Both the position numbers and the translations under genes were made by a program. From the NCBI GenBank assembly GCA_964535835.1, contig CAZHUZ010000017.1:1-14714 (forward strand): 14,714 nt of DNA, in the 5' to 3' direction. Shown in pieces: positions 1-6,471 of this stretch; position 1 is the first letter of the stretch, and every line of letters starts with the position of its first letter. A model generated the notes under the pieces. It did not search any database, was not told the origin of the DNA, and saw nothing but the letters and a program-made list of their open reading frames with translations. The DNA is from JAPUDQ01 sp964535835. Its GTDB lineage: Bacteria; Patescibacteriota; Saccharimonadia; Saccharimonadales; Saccharimonadaceae.

Positions 1-1
1 T

Positions 2-89
2 TGGTGCGGACGAGAGGACTTGAACCTCCACGAGCGCAATGCTCACCAGCCCCTCAAGCTGACGCGTCTACCAATTCCGCCACGTCCGC
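2..89 (-). tRNA. tRNA-Leu, anticodon GAG
   Basis: Read on the minus strand, this folds as a class II tRNA. The acceptor 5' strand GCGGACG (83-89) pairs with CGTCCGC, followed by discriminator A and an encoded CCA (2-4). The D arm reads GTGGCGGAATTGGTAGACGC. The anticodon stem TCAGC/GCTGG encloses loop TTGAGGG, giving anticodon GAG. A long variable arm (GAGC..GCTC) precedes the T arm GGAGG-TTCAAGT-CCTC. The long variable arm and the anticodon both say leucine. It would read CUC/CUU codons. Confidence 0.96.
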
Positions 90-165
90 ATAGTATAAAA
101 ATAAATGTACCTGATAGTTTATTGTCATTACGGACGGAGGATGCACTATTTCAAATGCAGAATCG

Positions 166-194
166 ATTATACAACTCACACTCTAAAATCCAAA
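166..194 (-). promoter_or_regulatory. Candidate promoter for tRNA-Leu(GAG)
   Basis: On the minus strand a TATAAT hexamer (166-171) is preceded at 17 bases by TTTGGA (189-194). It points at the tRNA and would give a leader of about 70 bases. The hexamer is perfect but the -35 match is poor. The stretch 91-258 holds nothing else clear apart from a 12-base direct repeat (188-199 and 202-213, atccaaaatcta). Confidence 0.35.
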
Positions 195-258
195 ATCTAA
201 CATCCAAAATCTATATCTGATGTGCTATCATAATGGTAATGGAAAAACGGGGGAAAGA

Positions 259-1908
259 GTGAACAAGGTTGCATCGTATTTACAATCGCACATTAGCGGC
301 GACGTTTTGGCTGGATCAAAAATACGTGAGTATTATTCGCGCGATGGTAGTGTTTTGACGATGACACCGACAATCGTTGTGTATCCCCGAACGACAAATG
401 ACATTCGCAAAGTTGCTCGTTTTGCCTGGCAGCTGGGCGAAAAAGGTCATGCAGTACCGATCACCGCGCGCGGAAATGGGACGGACACAACGGGCGCTGC
501 TATCGGTAAGGGCATTATCGTCAGTACCCCGGCACATCTCAGTCGTATACTTGAGCTCGATACCAAACAGCGTCTGGTGCGCGTACAGCCAGGACTCAAT
601 ATAAAGTCATTACAAGAAACCCTCCATACACATGGGTTATTTCTGCCTGCTTATCCGGTCAACTATATGTATTCGACCATCGGTGGTGCATTGGCAAACA
701 ATGCCGCAGGAGAAAAATCAGTAAAATACGGTACGATGCTCAAGTGGGTAGACAAGCTCGAGGTGGTGCTCGCCAATGGTGAAGTTATCCAGACAGGCAA
801 AATCGGCAAAAAAGAGCTTGAAAAGAAAAAAGGTCTACCAACACTCGAGGGAGCAATTTATCGCGCTGTCGATGGGCTGACGCTCGATCATTTTGATGCA
901 CTCGACAAATATTATGCTGAGCACGAGGACCTAGCACGTGACAATGTCGGCTACAAACTACTTGATTGCGTCAACAAGGATGGTTCTTGTGATCTGACGC
1001 CGTTGTTCGTTGGCTCACAAGGCACACTGGGTATAATCACCGAAGCAATCCTCAAGGTTGCTCCATATACTCCTCGAAAAGATGTCATCATCGCCGCCTT
1101 TGATGACATGAACAAGATGGCGCTCGCTGTTGACGAGATGGCATTACTCGATCCGAGTAGTATCGAGATGGTTGATAGAGGGCTACTAGAGTTTGTCAAA
1201 AAAGAACACGGCGCAAATGTTCTCAAAGGTATATTTGATGACGCTATCGGTACACCCGCCGCAGTTGTTATCATTGAGTTTGATGATGAAGTAGCTCGTA
1301 AACGAAGCAAAAAAGCCAAAAAAGCCGATAAGATCATCAGTAAGTTTGCAGCTGCTTCAATTCACACTGATGATCCAGACCAAGTAGAGATGATTTGGGC
1401 TGTTCGCTCGAGTACGCAGGCGATCATCAATCACGAAAAGGGTGGTGAGGCAGCATTGCCAATCATTGATGATGTTATCGTAGCGCCCGCCAAGCTTGAG
1501 CAGCTCCTGGGTACTATCAAGGAATTATCCGCCAAGCACAAAGTTGATCTTGCTACGTGGGGACATGTCGGCGATGCCAATCTCCATGTTTTCCCATTGC
1601 TTGATCTCGGAAAGCTTGGTGATCGACAGCGAGTCTTTAAACTAATGGATGAATATTTCAAAGCGGTGATTCAGATGAAAGGAAGTATCGCAGGCGTCAA
1701 CAATGACGGTCGGTTACGCGCAAATTATAGTTTACTTCAGATAGGTGAAGAGTTAACTGATGTATACAGCGAACTTAAAAAAGCATGTGATCCACATGGC
1801 GTATTGAACCCTGGCGTCAAAGCCAATACCCCTATCAAGCAGTTAGTTGATATGCTCAGTCATGACTACTCACTCGTGCGATTAGCTGATTATCTGCCAC
1901 GTAGCTAA
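259..1908 (+). CDS. FAD-linked oxidase / FAD-FMN dehydrogenase (GlcD/Dld-like) with altered active site
   Basis: A flavoprotein of the PCMH/FAD_binding_4 plus FAD-oxidase_C class, whose members oxidise 2-hydroxyacids such as glycolate or D-lactate. The FAD pyrophosphate loop RGNGTDTTGAA and the segment IGGALANNAAGEKSVKYG mark the N-terminal FAD domain. GHVGDANLH near the C-terminus is the usual metal/substrate histidine motif, and DPHGVLNPGVK closes the domain. I chose the GTG at 259: a GGGGGA ribosome site lies five bases upstream, and MNKVASYLQ matches the start I recall for Saccharibacteria relatives. An in-frame ATG at 220 would add 13 poorly conserved residues. Oddity: the expected GEHxDGR motif reads GVNNDGR, so a metal-ligand Glu and the catalytic-site His are replaced. 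The substrate cannot be told from sequence. It converges on enolase with six bases between stops. Confidence 0.85.
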   Translation: MNKVASYLQSHISGDVLAGSKIREYYSRDGSVLTMTPTIVVYPRTTNDIRKVARFAWQLGEKGHAVPITARGNGTDTTGAAIGKGIIVSTPAHLSRILELDTKQRLVRVQPGLNIKSLQETLHTHGLFLPAYPVNYMYSTIGGALANNAAGEKSVKYGTMLKWVDKLEVVLANGEVIQTGKIGKKELEKKKGLPTLEGAIYRAVDGLTLDHFDALDKYYAEHEDLARDNVGYKLLDCVNKDGSCDLTPLFVGSQGTLGIITEAILKVAPYTPRKDVIIAAFDDMNKMALAVDEMALLDPSSIEMVDRGLLEFVKKEHGANVLKGIFDDAIGTPAAVVIIEFDDEVARKRSKKAKKADKIISKFAAASIHTDDPDQVEMIWAVRSSTQAIINHEKGGEAALPIIDDVIVAPAKLEQLLGTIKELSAKHKVDLATWGHVGDANLHVFPLLDLGKLGDRQRVFKLMDEYFKAVIQMKGSIAGVNNDGRLRANYSLLQIGEELTDVYSELKKACDPHGVLNPGVKANTPIKQLVDMLSHDYSLVRLADYLPRS

Positions 1909-1914
1909 TGTATG

Positions 1915-3186
1915 TCAGAGATTGGCCATTGGTAGGCCGGGGTCATTTTCATAGATACGCATTAGTTCATTGTATTTAGCGACTCGATCGGTACGCGATA
2001 GCGATCCTGTTTTGATCTGACCACAGTTGAGGCCAACAGCGAGGTGGGTGATGGTTGTGTCTTCAGTTTCACCACTGCGATGACTCATGATAGTGCGCCA
2101 GCCGGCAGATTGTGCCATTTTGACCGCCTCAATTGTCTCGCTGAGCGTGCCAATTTGATTTGGTTTAATCAGTATTGCAGTGGCTGATTTTTCATCGATT
2201 GCGCGCGCAAGAAGTTTTGTATTTGTCACAAGCAGATCATCGCCAACGAGCTGTATGCAATCACCTAGGCGTTGACGTAATTGTGACCATCCATCCCAAT
2301 CGTTTTCACTCAATCCGTCCTCGATTGATACGATAGGGAACTCATCGATAAGCTTCTCAAGCCAATCGATCATCTCATTACTCGTTAGATTTTTGTTTTC
2401 GCATTTGAGAGTATAGGTATCGTTCTCATAAAATTCACTTGCAGCGACGTCGAGGCCAAGTACGATATCCTCGCCGGGAGTATAACCAGCACGGATTATG
2501 GCTTCCATGATGAGTCGTAGTGGCTCACGGTTTCCATTTTTGACAGTCGGTGCATAGCCGCCTTCATCACCTACGGTTGTTGGGTAGCCATTTTCTTTGA
2601 GGACGGCACCAAGAGTATGAAATACTTCTGCGCCCATCTGCACGACATGATTGATGTCCTTGGCGCTGCGACAAATGACCATGTACTCTTGAATATCGGT
2701 GGCAAAGGCAGCGTGTGCACCGCCATTTTCGATGTTCATCATGGGCAATGGGATTGATTGTTGAGGTGTCTGTGTCATCTCTGCAATATAGAGATGTAAT
2801 GGTTGATTCTTTGTAGCCGCGACAGCTTTGGCGGCCGCGAGGCTGACGGCGAGTATCGCATTTGCACCGAGATGAGATTTATTTTCAGTTCCATCGAGCT
2901 CTATCATGAGCTGATCAATAGCTGCTTGGTTTGATGCATCATGACCAACCAAGGCAGGTAAAATTATATCGTGTATGTTGGCGAGAGCTTTTGTTACTGA
3001 TTTACCGCCGTATTTAGCCTCACCATCACGGAGCTCCAAGGCTTCGCCCGATCCAGTGCTTGCACCCGATGGTACGGCTGCGCGCCCAAGGGTGTCGTCT
3101 TCGAGTATGACATCAGCCTCAACCGTTGGATTGCCACGGGAGTCAAGGATCTGTCGGGCTTTGATAGTTTTTATTTTATATTGCAT
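1915..3186 (-). CDS. eno: Enolase (phosphopyruvate hydratase)
   Basis: Converts 2-phosphoglycerate to phosphoenolpyruvate in glycolysis, in the cytoplasm. All 423 residues align with the family (E. coli 432). The flexible loop SGASTG is at 40-45. The catalytic Glu lies in GDEGGYAP (E208) and the catalytic Lys in LIKPNQIGTLSET (K341). Metal ligands are D246 (LGLDVAAS), E289 (VSIEDGLSENDWDGW) and D316 (LVGDDLL). The phosphate-binding segment SHRSGETED is at 368-376 and K392 sits in QIKTG. No key residue is missing, so it should be active. There is no Shine-Dalgarno sequence upstream of the ATG; a TACAAT hexamer (3195-3200) ends eight bases before it, so the message may be leaderless. Confidence 0.97.
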   Translation of the reverse strand: MQYKIKTIKARQILDSRGNPTVEADVILEDDTLGRAAVPSGASTGSGEALELRDGEAKYGGKSVTKALANIHDIILPALVGHDASNQAAIDQLMIELDGTENKSHLGANAILAVSLAAAKAVAATKNQPLHLYIAEMTQTPQQSIPLPMMNIENGGAHAAFATDIQEYMVICRSAKDINHVVQMGAEVFHTLGAVLKENGYPTTVGDEGGYAPTVKNGNREPLRLIMEAIIRAGYTPGEDIVLGLDVAASEFYENDTYTLKCENKNLTSNEMIDWLEKLIDEFPIVSIEDGLSENDWDGWSQLRQRLGDCIQLVGDDLLVTNTKLLARAIDEKSATAILIKPNQIGTLSETIEAVKMAQSAGWRTIMSHRSGETEDTTITHLAVGLNCGQIKTGSLSRTDRVAKYNELMRIYENDPGLPMANL

Positions 3187-3194
3187 ATGTTTCT

Positions 3195-3200
3195 ATTGTA
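3195..3200 (-). promoter_or_regulatory. Candidate -10 of eno, leaderless geometry
   Basis: On the minus strand TACAAT is followed by eight bases and then the eno ATG. Transcription starting at the usual distance would begin at or next to the ATG. No convincing -35 is visible. It lies in the 74-base divergent intergenic region shared with the LOG gene. Confidence 0.35.
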
Positions 3201-3247
3201 CACCCAAGTAAGTTTTTTAACTTCTCATATTTTGATAGCGTATGTTA

Positions 3248-3253
3248 TATAAT
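3248..3253 (+). promoter_or_regulatory. Candidate -10 of the LOG/CBU_0592-like operon
   Basis: A perfect TATAAT ends seven bases before the ATG at 3261, so the transcript may begin at the start codon. A CGGAG lies in those seven bases but is only two or three bases from the ATG. No clear -35 is seen. Confidence 0.4.
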
Positions 3254-3260
3254 CGGAGTA

Positions 3261-3839
3261 ATGAAAATAGGCATAACCTTAACCTCTTCTATCGCTATAG
3301 GGAAAGAATATATTGAATTGACTAGACAAGTAGCTGAACGAATCGCCGTCGAGAGAGCAGGTATAGTGTATGGTGGAACCGACTATGGGATGATGTCTGA
3401 ACTAGCTACTACATATAAGAATGCTGGAGGTAACATGCTAATTGGCGTTATGGCACAAGACCTTATGGCAGTAACGGCAGGCTATAGAGCATACAGCCAT
3501 CTTGATACATCATATTTAGAAAAAACCATGGATGATCGCAAGCATCGGATTGTTATGGAGTCCGACGCATTTATTATACTTCCAGGGGGATACGGGACAT
3601 TCGAAGAGATAGGGGAGATTATCGGTGGAAAAGTTAATAAGTTATACGATAAGCCTATAGCGATATTAAATTACAAAGGATTTTATGATACGCTTATAAA
3701 ATTTTTAGATGAGTTGCAGCAAAAAGATTTTTCAAAAATTCCTTTAAATGATTTTGTATTTGTAAGTGAAGATATGGATGAGATTATGAAATACATCAGA
3801 GAGTATACCTCAAAAGAATTGGAAGATAAATTTGTATGA
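3261..3839 (+). CDS. LOG-family nucleotide 5'-monophosphate phosphoribohydrolase
   Basis: A 192-residue LOG-family protein (often misnamed lysine decarboxylase). Characterised members cleave the N-glycosidic bond of nucleotide monophosphates, releasing a base and ribose 5-phosphate. The family signature PGGYGTFEE is complete (108-116) and the upstream MDDRKH (90-95) supplies the conserved Arg-Lys. The nucleotide-binding turn YGGTDYGMM is at 37-45. The natural substrate is unknown; a nucleotide salvage or clean-up role is inferred. The stop overlaps the next ATG (ATGA at 3836-3839), so the two are translationally coupled. The gene is visibly more AT-rich than its neighbours, with many ATA and AGA codons, which hints at separate ancestry. 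Confidence 0.9.
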   Translation: MKIGITLTSSIAIGKEYIELTRQVAERIAVERAGIVYGGTDYGMMSELATTYKNAGGNMLIGVMAQDLMAVTAGYRAYSHLDTSYLEKTMDDRKHRIVMESDAFIILPGGYGTFEEIGEIIGGKVNKLYDKPIAILNYKGFYDTLIKFLDELQQKDFSKIPLNDFVFVSEDMDEIMKYIREYTSKELEDKFV

Positions 3840-4108
3840 ATAAAGAATCAAGAAATAATTTACTAGGTGTTAAACAAGGGCGGTTTGCCGAAATTTGTGG
3901 ATGGTATGGAATGCTAGCACTTATAATCGCATATTTCTTAGTAAGTTTTGGTTGGTTGGATGGACAAGGTTTTATTTTTCAGGTCATTAACCTCACAGGA
4001 GGGATTGGGCTGTTGATTGTAGCGGCATCAAAAGGAGTTGTACAGTCTGTGATACTGAATTTCTTTTGGGCTATCATAGGGCTAGTTGCAATCGTACGAT
4101 TGTTTTAG
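3836..4108 (+). CDS. CBU_0592-like small membrane protein (three TM)
   Basis: A 90-residue protein with three predicted membrane segments at about 18-38, 44-64 and 68-88. The pattern (GWYGMLALIIAYFLVSFGW, then FQVINLTGGIGLL, then SVILNFFWAIIGLVAIVRLF) is that of the CBU_0592-type domain, whose function is unknown. A short cytoplasmic-looking N-terminus (MNKESRNN) precedes the first segment. It overlaps the LOG gene by four bases and shares its AT-rich composition, so the two form one operon. The pairing suggests a membrane partner for a nucleotide enzyme, but no mechanism can be read from the sequence. Confidence 0.75.
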   Translation: MNKESRNNLLGVKQGRFAEICGWYGMLALIIAYFLVSFGWLDGQGFIFQVINLTGGIGLLIVAASKGVVQSVILNFFWAIIGLVAIVRLF

Positions 4109-4142
4109 GTTAATAATTTACCTTCATGGCCTATTAAATTAC

Positions 4143-4167
4143 AAAACCCCAGTATAAACTGAGGTTT
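4143..4167. terminator. Bidirectional intrinsic terminator hairpin
   Basis: AAACCCCAG (4144-4152) pairs with CTGAGGTTT (4159-4167), one G-U wobble, around loop TATAAA. On the minus strand the stem is followed by TTTTG and AT-rich sequence, suiting termination after tRNA-Val. On the plus strand the tail is TTTCATAATT, a weaker terminator for the two-gene unit that ends at 4108. Confidence 0.7.
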
Positions 4168-4173
4168 CATAAT

Positions 4174-4250
4174 TGGTGGGTCGCGAGGGACTCGAACCCC
4201 CGACCCTCTCGGTGTAAACGAGATGCTCTAGCCAACTGAGCTAGCGACCC
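4174..4250 (-). tRNA. tRNA-Val, anticodon UAC
   Basis: Minus-strand cloverleaf with acceptor GGGTCGC/GCGACCC, discriminator A and encoded CCA (4174-4176). The D arm is GCTCAGTTGGCTAGAGC. The anticodon stem TCTCG/CGAGA encloses TTTACAC, giving anticodon TAC. The variable loop is short and the T arm reads GGGGG-TTCGAGT-CCCTC. It lies 21 bases downstream of tRNA-Leu(CAG) and upstream of the terminator hairpin. Confidence 0.97.
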
Positions 4251-4271
4251 ATAGGAATTATTTTATCACAT

Positions 4272-4357
4272 TGGTGCGGATGAGAGGACTTGAACCTCCA
4301 TGTACTTGCGTACACTAGCACCTGAAGCTAGCGCGTCTACCATTCCGCCACATCCGC
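4272..4357 (-). tRNA. tRNA-Leu, anticodon CAG
   Basis: Minus-strand class II tRNA with acceptor GCGGATG/CATCCGC and encoded CCA (4272-4274). The anticodon stem CTAGC/GCTAG encloses TTCAGGT, giving anticodon CAG. The long variable arm reads TGTACGCAAGTACA and the T arm GGAGG-TTCAAGT-CCTCT. It reads CUG codons. Its 5' sequences GCGGATGTGGCG and GTAGACGCGC recur in the two degenerate repeats immediately upstream (4381-4557). Confidence 0.97.
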
Positions 4358-4380
4358 GTAGATTAAAATTGTAAGGTGCT

Positions 4381-4456
4381 ATCGAAGTTTTGTGCCGTTC
4401 TCGGGCATGACGCGCGCGTCTACGAACATTTGCGTTTCACGCAGCGCCACATCCGC
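4381..4456 (-). repeat. Degenerate tRNA-Leu-like / hairpin repeat, copy 1
   Basis: Read on the minus strand this starts GCGGATGTGGCGC, identical over 12 bases to the 5' end of tRNA-Leu(CAG), and has GTAGACGCGC as in its D arm. An insert containing hairpin TGCGT-GAA-ACGCA and AAATGTTC sits where the D loop would be. It continues with the 12-base palindrome GACGCGCGCGTC (4409-4420), a hairpin TGCC-CGAGAAC-GGCA, and CAAAACTTCGAT. There is no 3' acceptor half, T arm or CCA, so it is not a functional tRNA. It could be a decayed tRNA half or a structured RNA. It is not an open reading frame. Confidence 0.7.
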
Positions 4457-4480
4457 ATGTTACTTAAGCTATGATGCATG

Positions 4481-4557
4481 ATCGAAGTTTTGTGCCATTT
4501 TTCAATCTTGACGCGCGCGTCTACAATCATTTGCGTTCCACGCAGTGCCACATCTGC
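4481..4557 (-). repeat. Degenerate tRNA-Leu-like / hairpin repeat, copy 2
   Basis: Tandem copy of the element at 4381-4456, offset by about 100 bases. On the plus strand both begin with the same 16 bases (atcgaagttttgtgcc) and share the same 16-base block around the palindrome GACGCGCGCGTC (4510-4521). The 33-base end differs at five positions. The hairpin TGCGT-GGA-ACGCA is preserved, with the change confined to its loop. The 11-12 bases between the two 16-base blocks are unrelated, and the second hairpin of copy 1 is not kept. Copy 2 lies right behind the candidate promoter at 4569-4598. Confidence 0.7.
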
Positions 4558-4568
4558 GTCAATAAAAA

Positions 4569-4598
4569 ATTATATCACCTCTGTCATTTAAAAACCAA
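4569..4598 (-). promoter_or_regulatory. Candidate promoter of the repeat / tRNA-Leu / tRNA-Val unit
   Basis: On the minus strand TATAAT (4569-4574) is preceded at 18 bases by TTGGTT (4593-4598). The predicted start near 4562 lies just before copy 2 of the repeat. A single transcript would then run through copy 2, copy 1, tRNA-Leu and tRNA-Val to the terminator at 4143-4167. The -10 is perfect, the -35 half-matched. Confidence 0.5.
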
Positions 4599-4604
4599 AA
4601 GTGA

Positions 4605-4647
4605 TATACTATGAGGTAAGAGGAAGCCACATAACGGCTTTATTTTT
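4605..4647 (+). promoter_or_regulatory. typA -10 and leader hairpin between Shine-Dalgarno and ATG
   Basis: TATACT (4605-4610) is a candidate -10. The only good ribosome site, AGAGGA (4619-4624), is more than 20 bases from the ATG at 4648. In between, AAGCC (4624-4628) can pair with GGCTT (4636-4640), followed by TATTTTT. Folding would bring the ribosome site close to the ATG. The same hairpin plus T-run also resembles a weak terminator, so attenuation is an alternative reading. Confidence 0.35.
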
Positions 4648-6465
4648 ATGACAGATCCAAAAAATATCCGTAACATCGCAATTATTGCCCACGTTGACCA
4701 TGGCAAGACGACGCTTGTTGATGGATTGCTCAAACAGTCAAATACTTTCCGTGACAATCAAGCCGAGATGAGCCAAGACCTCATCATGGACAGCGGCGAC
4801 CAAGAGCGCGAGCGAGGTATCACTATCACCGCCAAACAGACAACTGTGTACTGGGATGATTTCAAGATCAATATCATCGATACGCCAGGACACGCTGATT
4901 TTTCTGGTGAAGTCGAGCGGACGCTCAATATGGCTGACGGTGTGCTTTTGATCGTCGATGCACAAGAAGGTCCTATGCCACAGACAAAATTTGTCCTCGG
5001 CAAAGCACTTGAGCTCGGTCTCAAGCCGGTTGTTGTCATCAACAAGATCGATAAACCTGCTCGCCGCGTCCACGAAGTCGAGGATGAGCTTGCCGATCTC
5101 TTTTTGGAGCTTGCAACTGACGATAGCCAGCTGCATTATCCGGTCTATTATGCGATCGGGCGTGAGGGCAAAGCATGGGACAGCCTGCCAGACGATACGA
5201 CAAATGAGGCTGACCTCACCCCTGTATTTATTGCCATCCGAGACCACATACCAGCTCCGTCTATCACTGACGGGAGCTTTCAGATGCTTGTCACTGCACT
5301 CCAATACGACAATTTCCTTGGCAAATATGCCATCGGCCGTATCACTCGTGGTATCGTTCAAAAAAACATGCCGATTGCTCTTATTAAAACAGATGGATCA
5401 CAACTATCGGGTAAGGTTGAAAAAGTCTTTGTCAACCGCGGCTTAACTCGTGAAGAAGTTGACGTTGCTGGAGCGGGTGATATCGTTGCGTTGACCGGCA
5501 TAAGTGACGCACATATTGGTGAGACAATCGCTGATCGAGACAACCCAGAGGCACTGCCTGTTCTGGCTGTCGAAGCGCCAACCATCAGCATGTATCTTGG
5601 TCCAAATACTAGCCCAATGAAAGGTCGTGAGGGTGAGTTTACCACCAGTCGTCAGATTGGCGACCGCCTCACAAAAGAGCTAGAGACAAATGTCGCACTC
5701 AAAGTACGCGATGAAGGAATTGGATTTATTATTTCTGGTCGCGGTGAGCTACATCTGAGTGTTTTGATCGAATCAATGCGCCGTGAAGGTTATGAGTTTG
5801 AAGTCGGTCGTCCACAAGTTGTCACTATTCAGGAAGATGGCGTCGAAAAGGAACCGGTCGAGGAGCTGCTGATCGAAATCTCATCTGAATTTGTCGGTGT
5901 TATCAGTCAAGAAATGGGTATCCGTCGTGCCGAGATGACCAAGCAAGAGCAGACGAGTAGCGGCGCTTCGCGGATGACCTATATCATCACAACACGTGCG
6001 CTTATCGGTCTACGCAACCAGTTATTGACCGCCACTAAGGGCACCGTTATTATGCATAGCCTTCCACATGGATACCAGCCGATTGGACAAAAATTGCCAT
6101 CAACGCGCAATGGTGCCCTGATAGCATTTGAAGCAGGAACAACGACGCCCTATGCACTAGAAAATGCCGAGTCACGTGGTGAATTATTTGTTGGTCCTGC
6201 GACCGAAGTATATAGCGGTATGATAGTCGGGCTCAATAACCGTCAAGAAGACCTTGAGATTAATGTCTGTAAAGCAAAACACTTAACAAATATGCGCAGT
6301 AAATCATCAGACGGCACGGTACAGTTAACGCCATTTACTGATTTTAGTCTTGAGCAATGTATTGATTTCTTGGCTGATGACGAGCTACTCGAAGTAACTC
6401 CAAAGAACCTTCGTCTTCGCAAACGCTATCTTGATAGCAACGAACGAAAACGAAATAGCAAATAA
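4648..6465 (+). CDS. typA: Ribosome-associated translational GTPase TypA/BipA
   Basis: Ribosome-binding GTPase of the EF-G/LepA superfamily, involved in 50S assembly and stress or low-temperature growth in other bacteria. At 605 residues it has the usual full length. G motifs are intact: G1 AHVDHGKTT (14-22), G2 around RGITI (56-60), G3 DTPGHADF (78-85) and G4 NKID (132-135). The domain after the beta barrel reads TSPMKGREGEFTTSRQIGDRL, followed by the EF-G-like fold with GRGELHLSVLIESMRREGYEFEVGRP. The BipA-specific C-terminal domain ends in NMRSKSSD and EVTPKNLRLRKRYL. It converges on the HD-domain gene with six bases between stops and no terminator. Confidence 0.97.
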   Translation: MTDPKNIRNIAIIAHVDHGKTTLVDGLLKQSNTFRDNQAEMSQDLIMDSGDQERERGITITAKQTTVYWDDFKINIIDTPGHADFSGEVERTLNMADGVLLIVDAQEGPMPQTKFVLGKALELGLKPVVVINKIDKPARRVHEVEDELADLFLELATDDSQLHYPVYYAIGREGKAWDSLPDDTTNEADLTPVFIAIRDHIPAPSITDGSFQMLVTALQYDNFLGKYAIGRITRGIVQKNMPIALIKTDGSQLSGKVEKVFVNRGLTREEVDVAGAGDIVALTGISDAHIGETIADRDNPEALPVLAVEAPTISMYLGPNTSPMKGREGEFTTSRQIGDRLTKELETNVALKVRDEGIGFIISGRGELHLSVLIESMRREGYEFEVGRPQVVTIQEDGVEKEPVEELLIEISSEFVGVISQEMGIRRAEMTKQEQTSSGASRMTYIITTRALIGLRNQLLTATKGTVIMHSLPHGYQPIGQKLPSTRNGALIAFEAGTTTPYALENAESRGELFVGPATEVYSGMIVGLNNRQEDLEINVCKAKHLTNMRSKSSDGTVQLTPFTDFSLEQCIDFLADDELLEVTPKNLRLRKRYLDSNERKRNSK

Positions 6466-6471
6466 TAATTT

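Noticed and set aside
188..213. Twelve-base direct repeat (atccaaaatcta twice) upstream of the oxidase
   Set aside because: It is AT-rich and simple, with only two copies 14 bases apart, and fits slippage. There is no further evidence for a binding site.
20..220. 66-codon plus-strand frame at the left end
   Set aside because: It runs antisense through tRNA-Leu(GAG) and continues in low-complexity sequence, has no ribosome site and no recognisable domain.
4409..4420. GACGCGCGCGTC palindrome as an operator
   Set aside because: It is contained in the D-arm-derived part of both repeat copies and in no promoter position. It is explained at least as well by the repeat.
4381..4557. Tandem units as a CRISPR array
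   Set aside because: There are only two units of about 77 bases, with structured, partly conserved sequence between them, no short regular repeats with unique spacers, and no cas genes.
4272..4560. tRNA-Leu with neighbouring repeats as an integration site of a mobile element
   Set aside because: Integrases usually duplicate the 3' end of a tRNA, whereas here the 5' half recurs. No integrase or phage gene is in the window.
4738..5361. 207-codon frame antisense to typA
   Set aside because: It lies wholly inside a highly conserved gene on the other strand. Its amino-acid pattern is a shadow of typA codons and it has no start signal.
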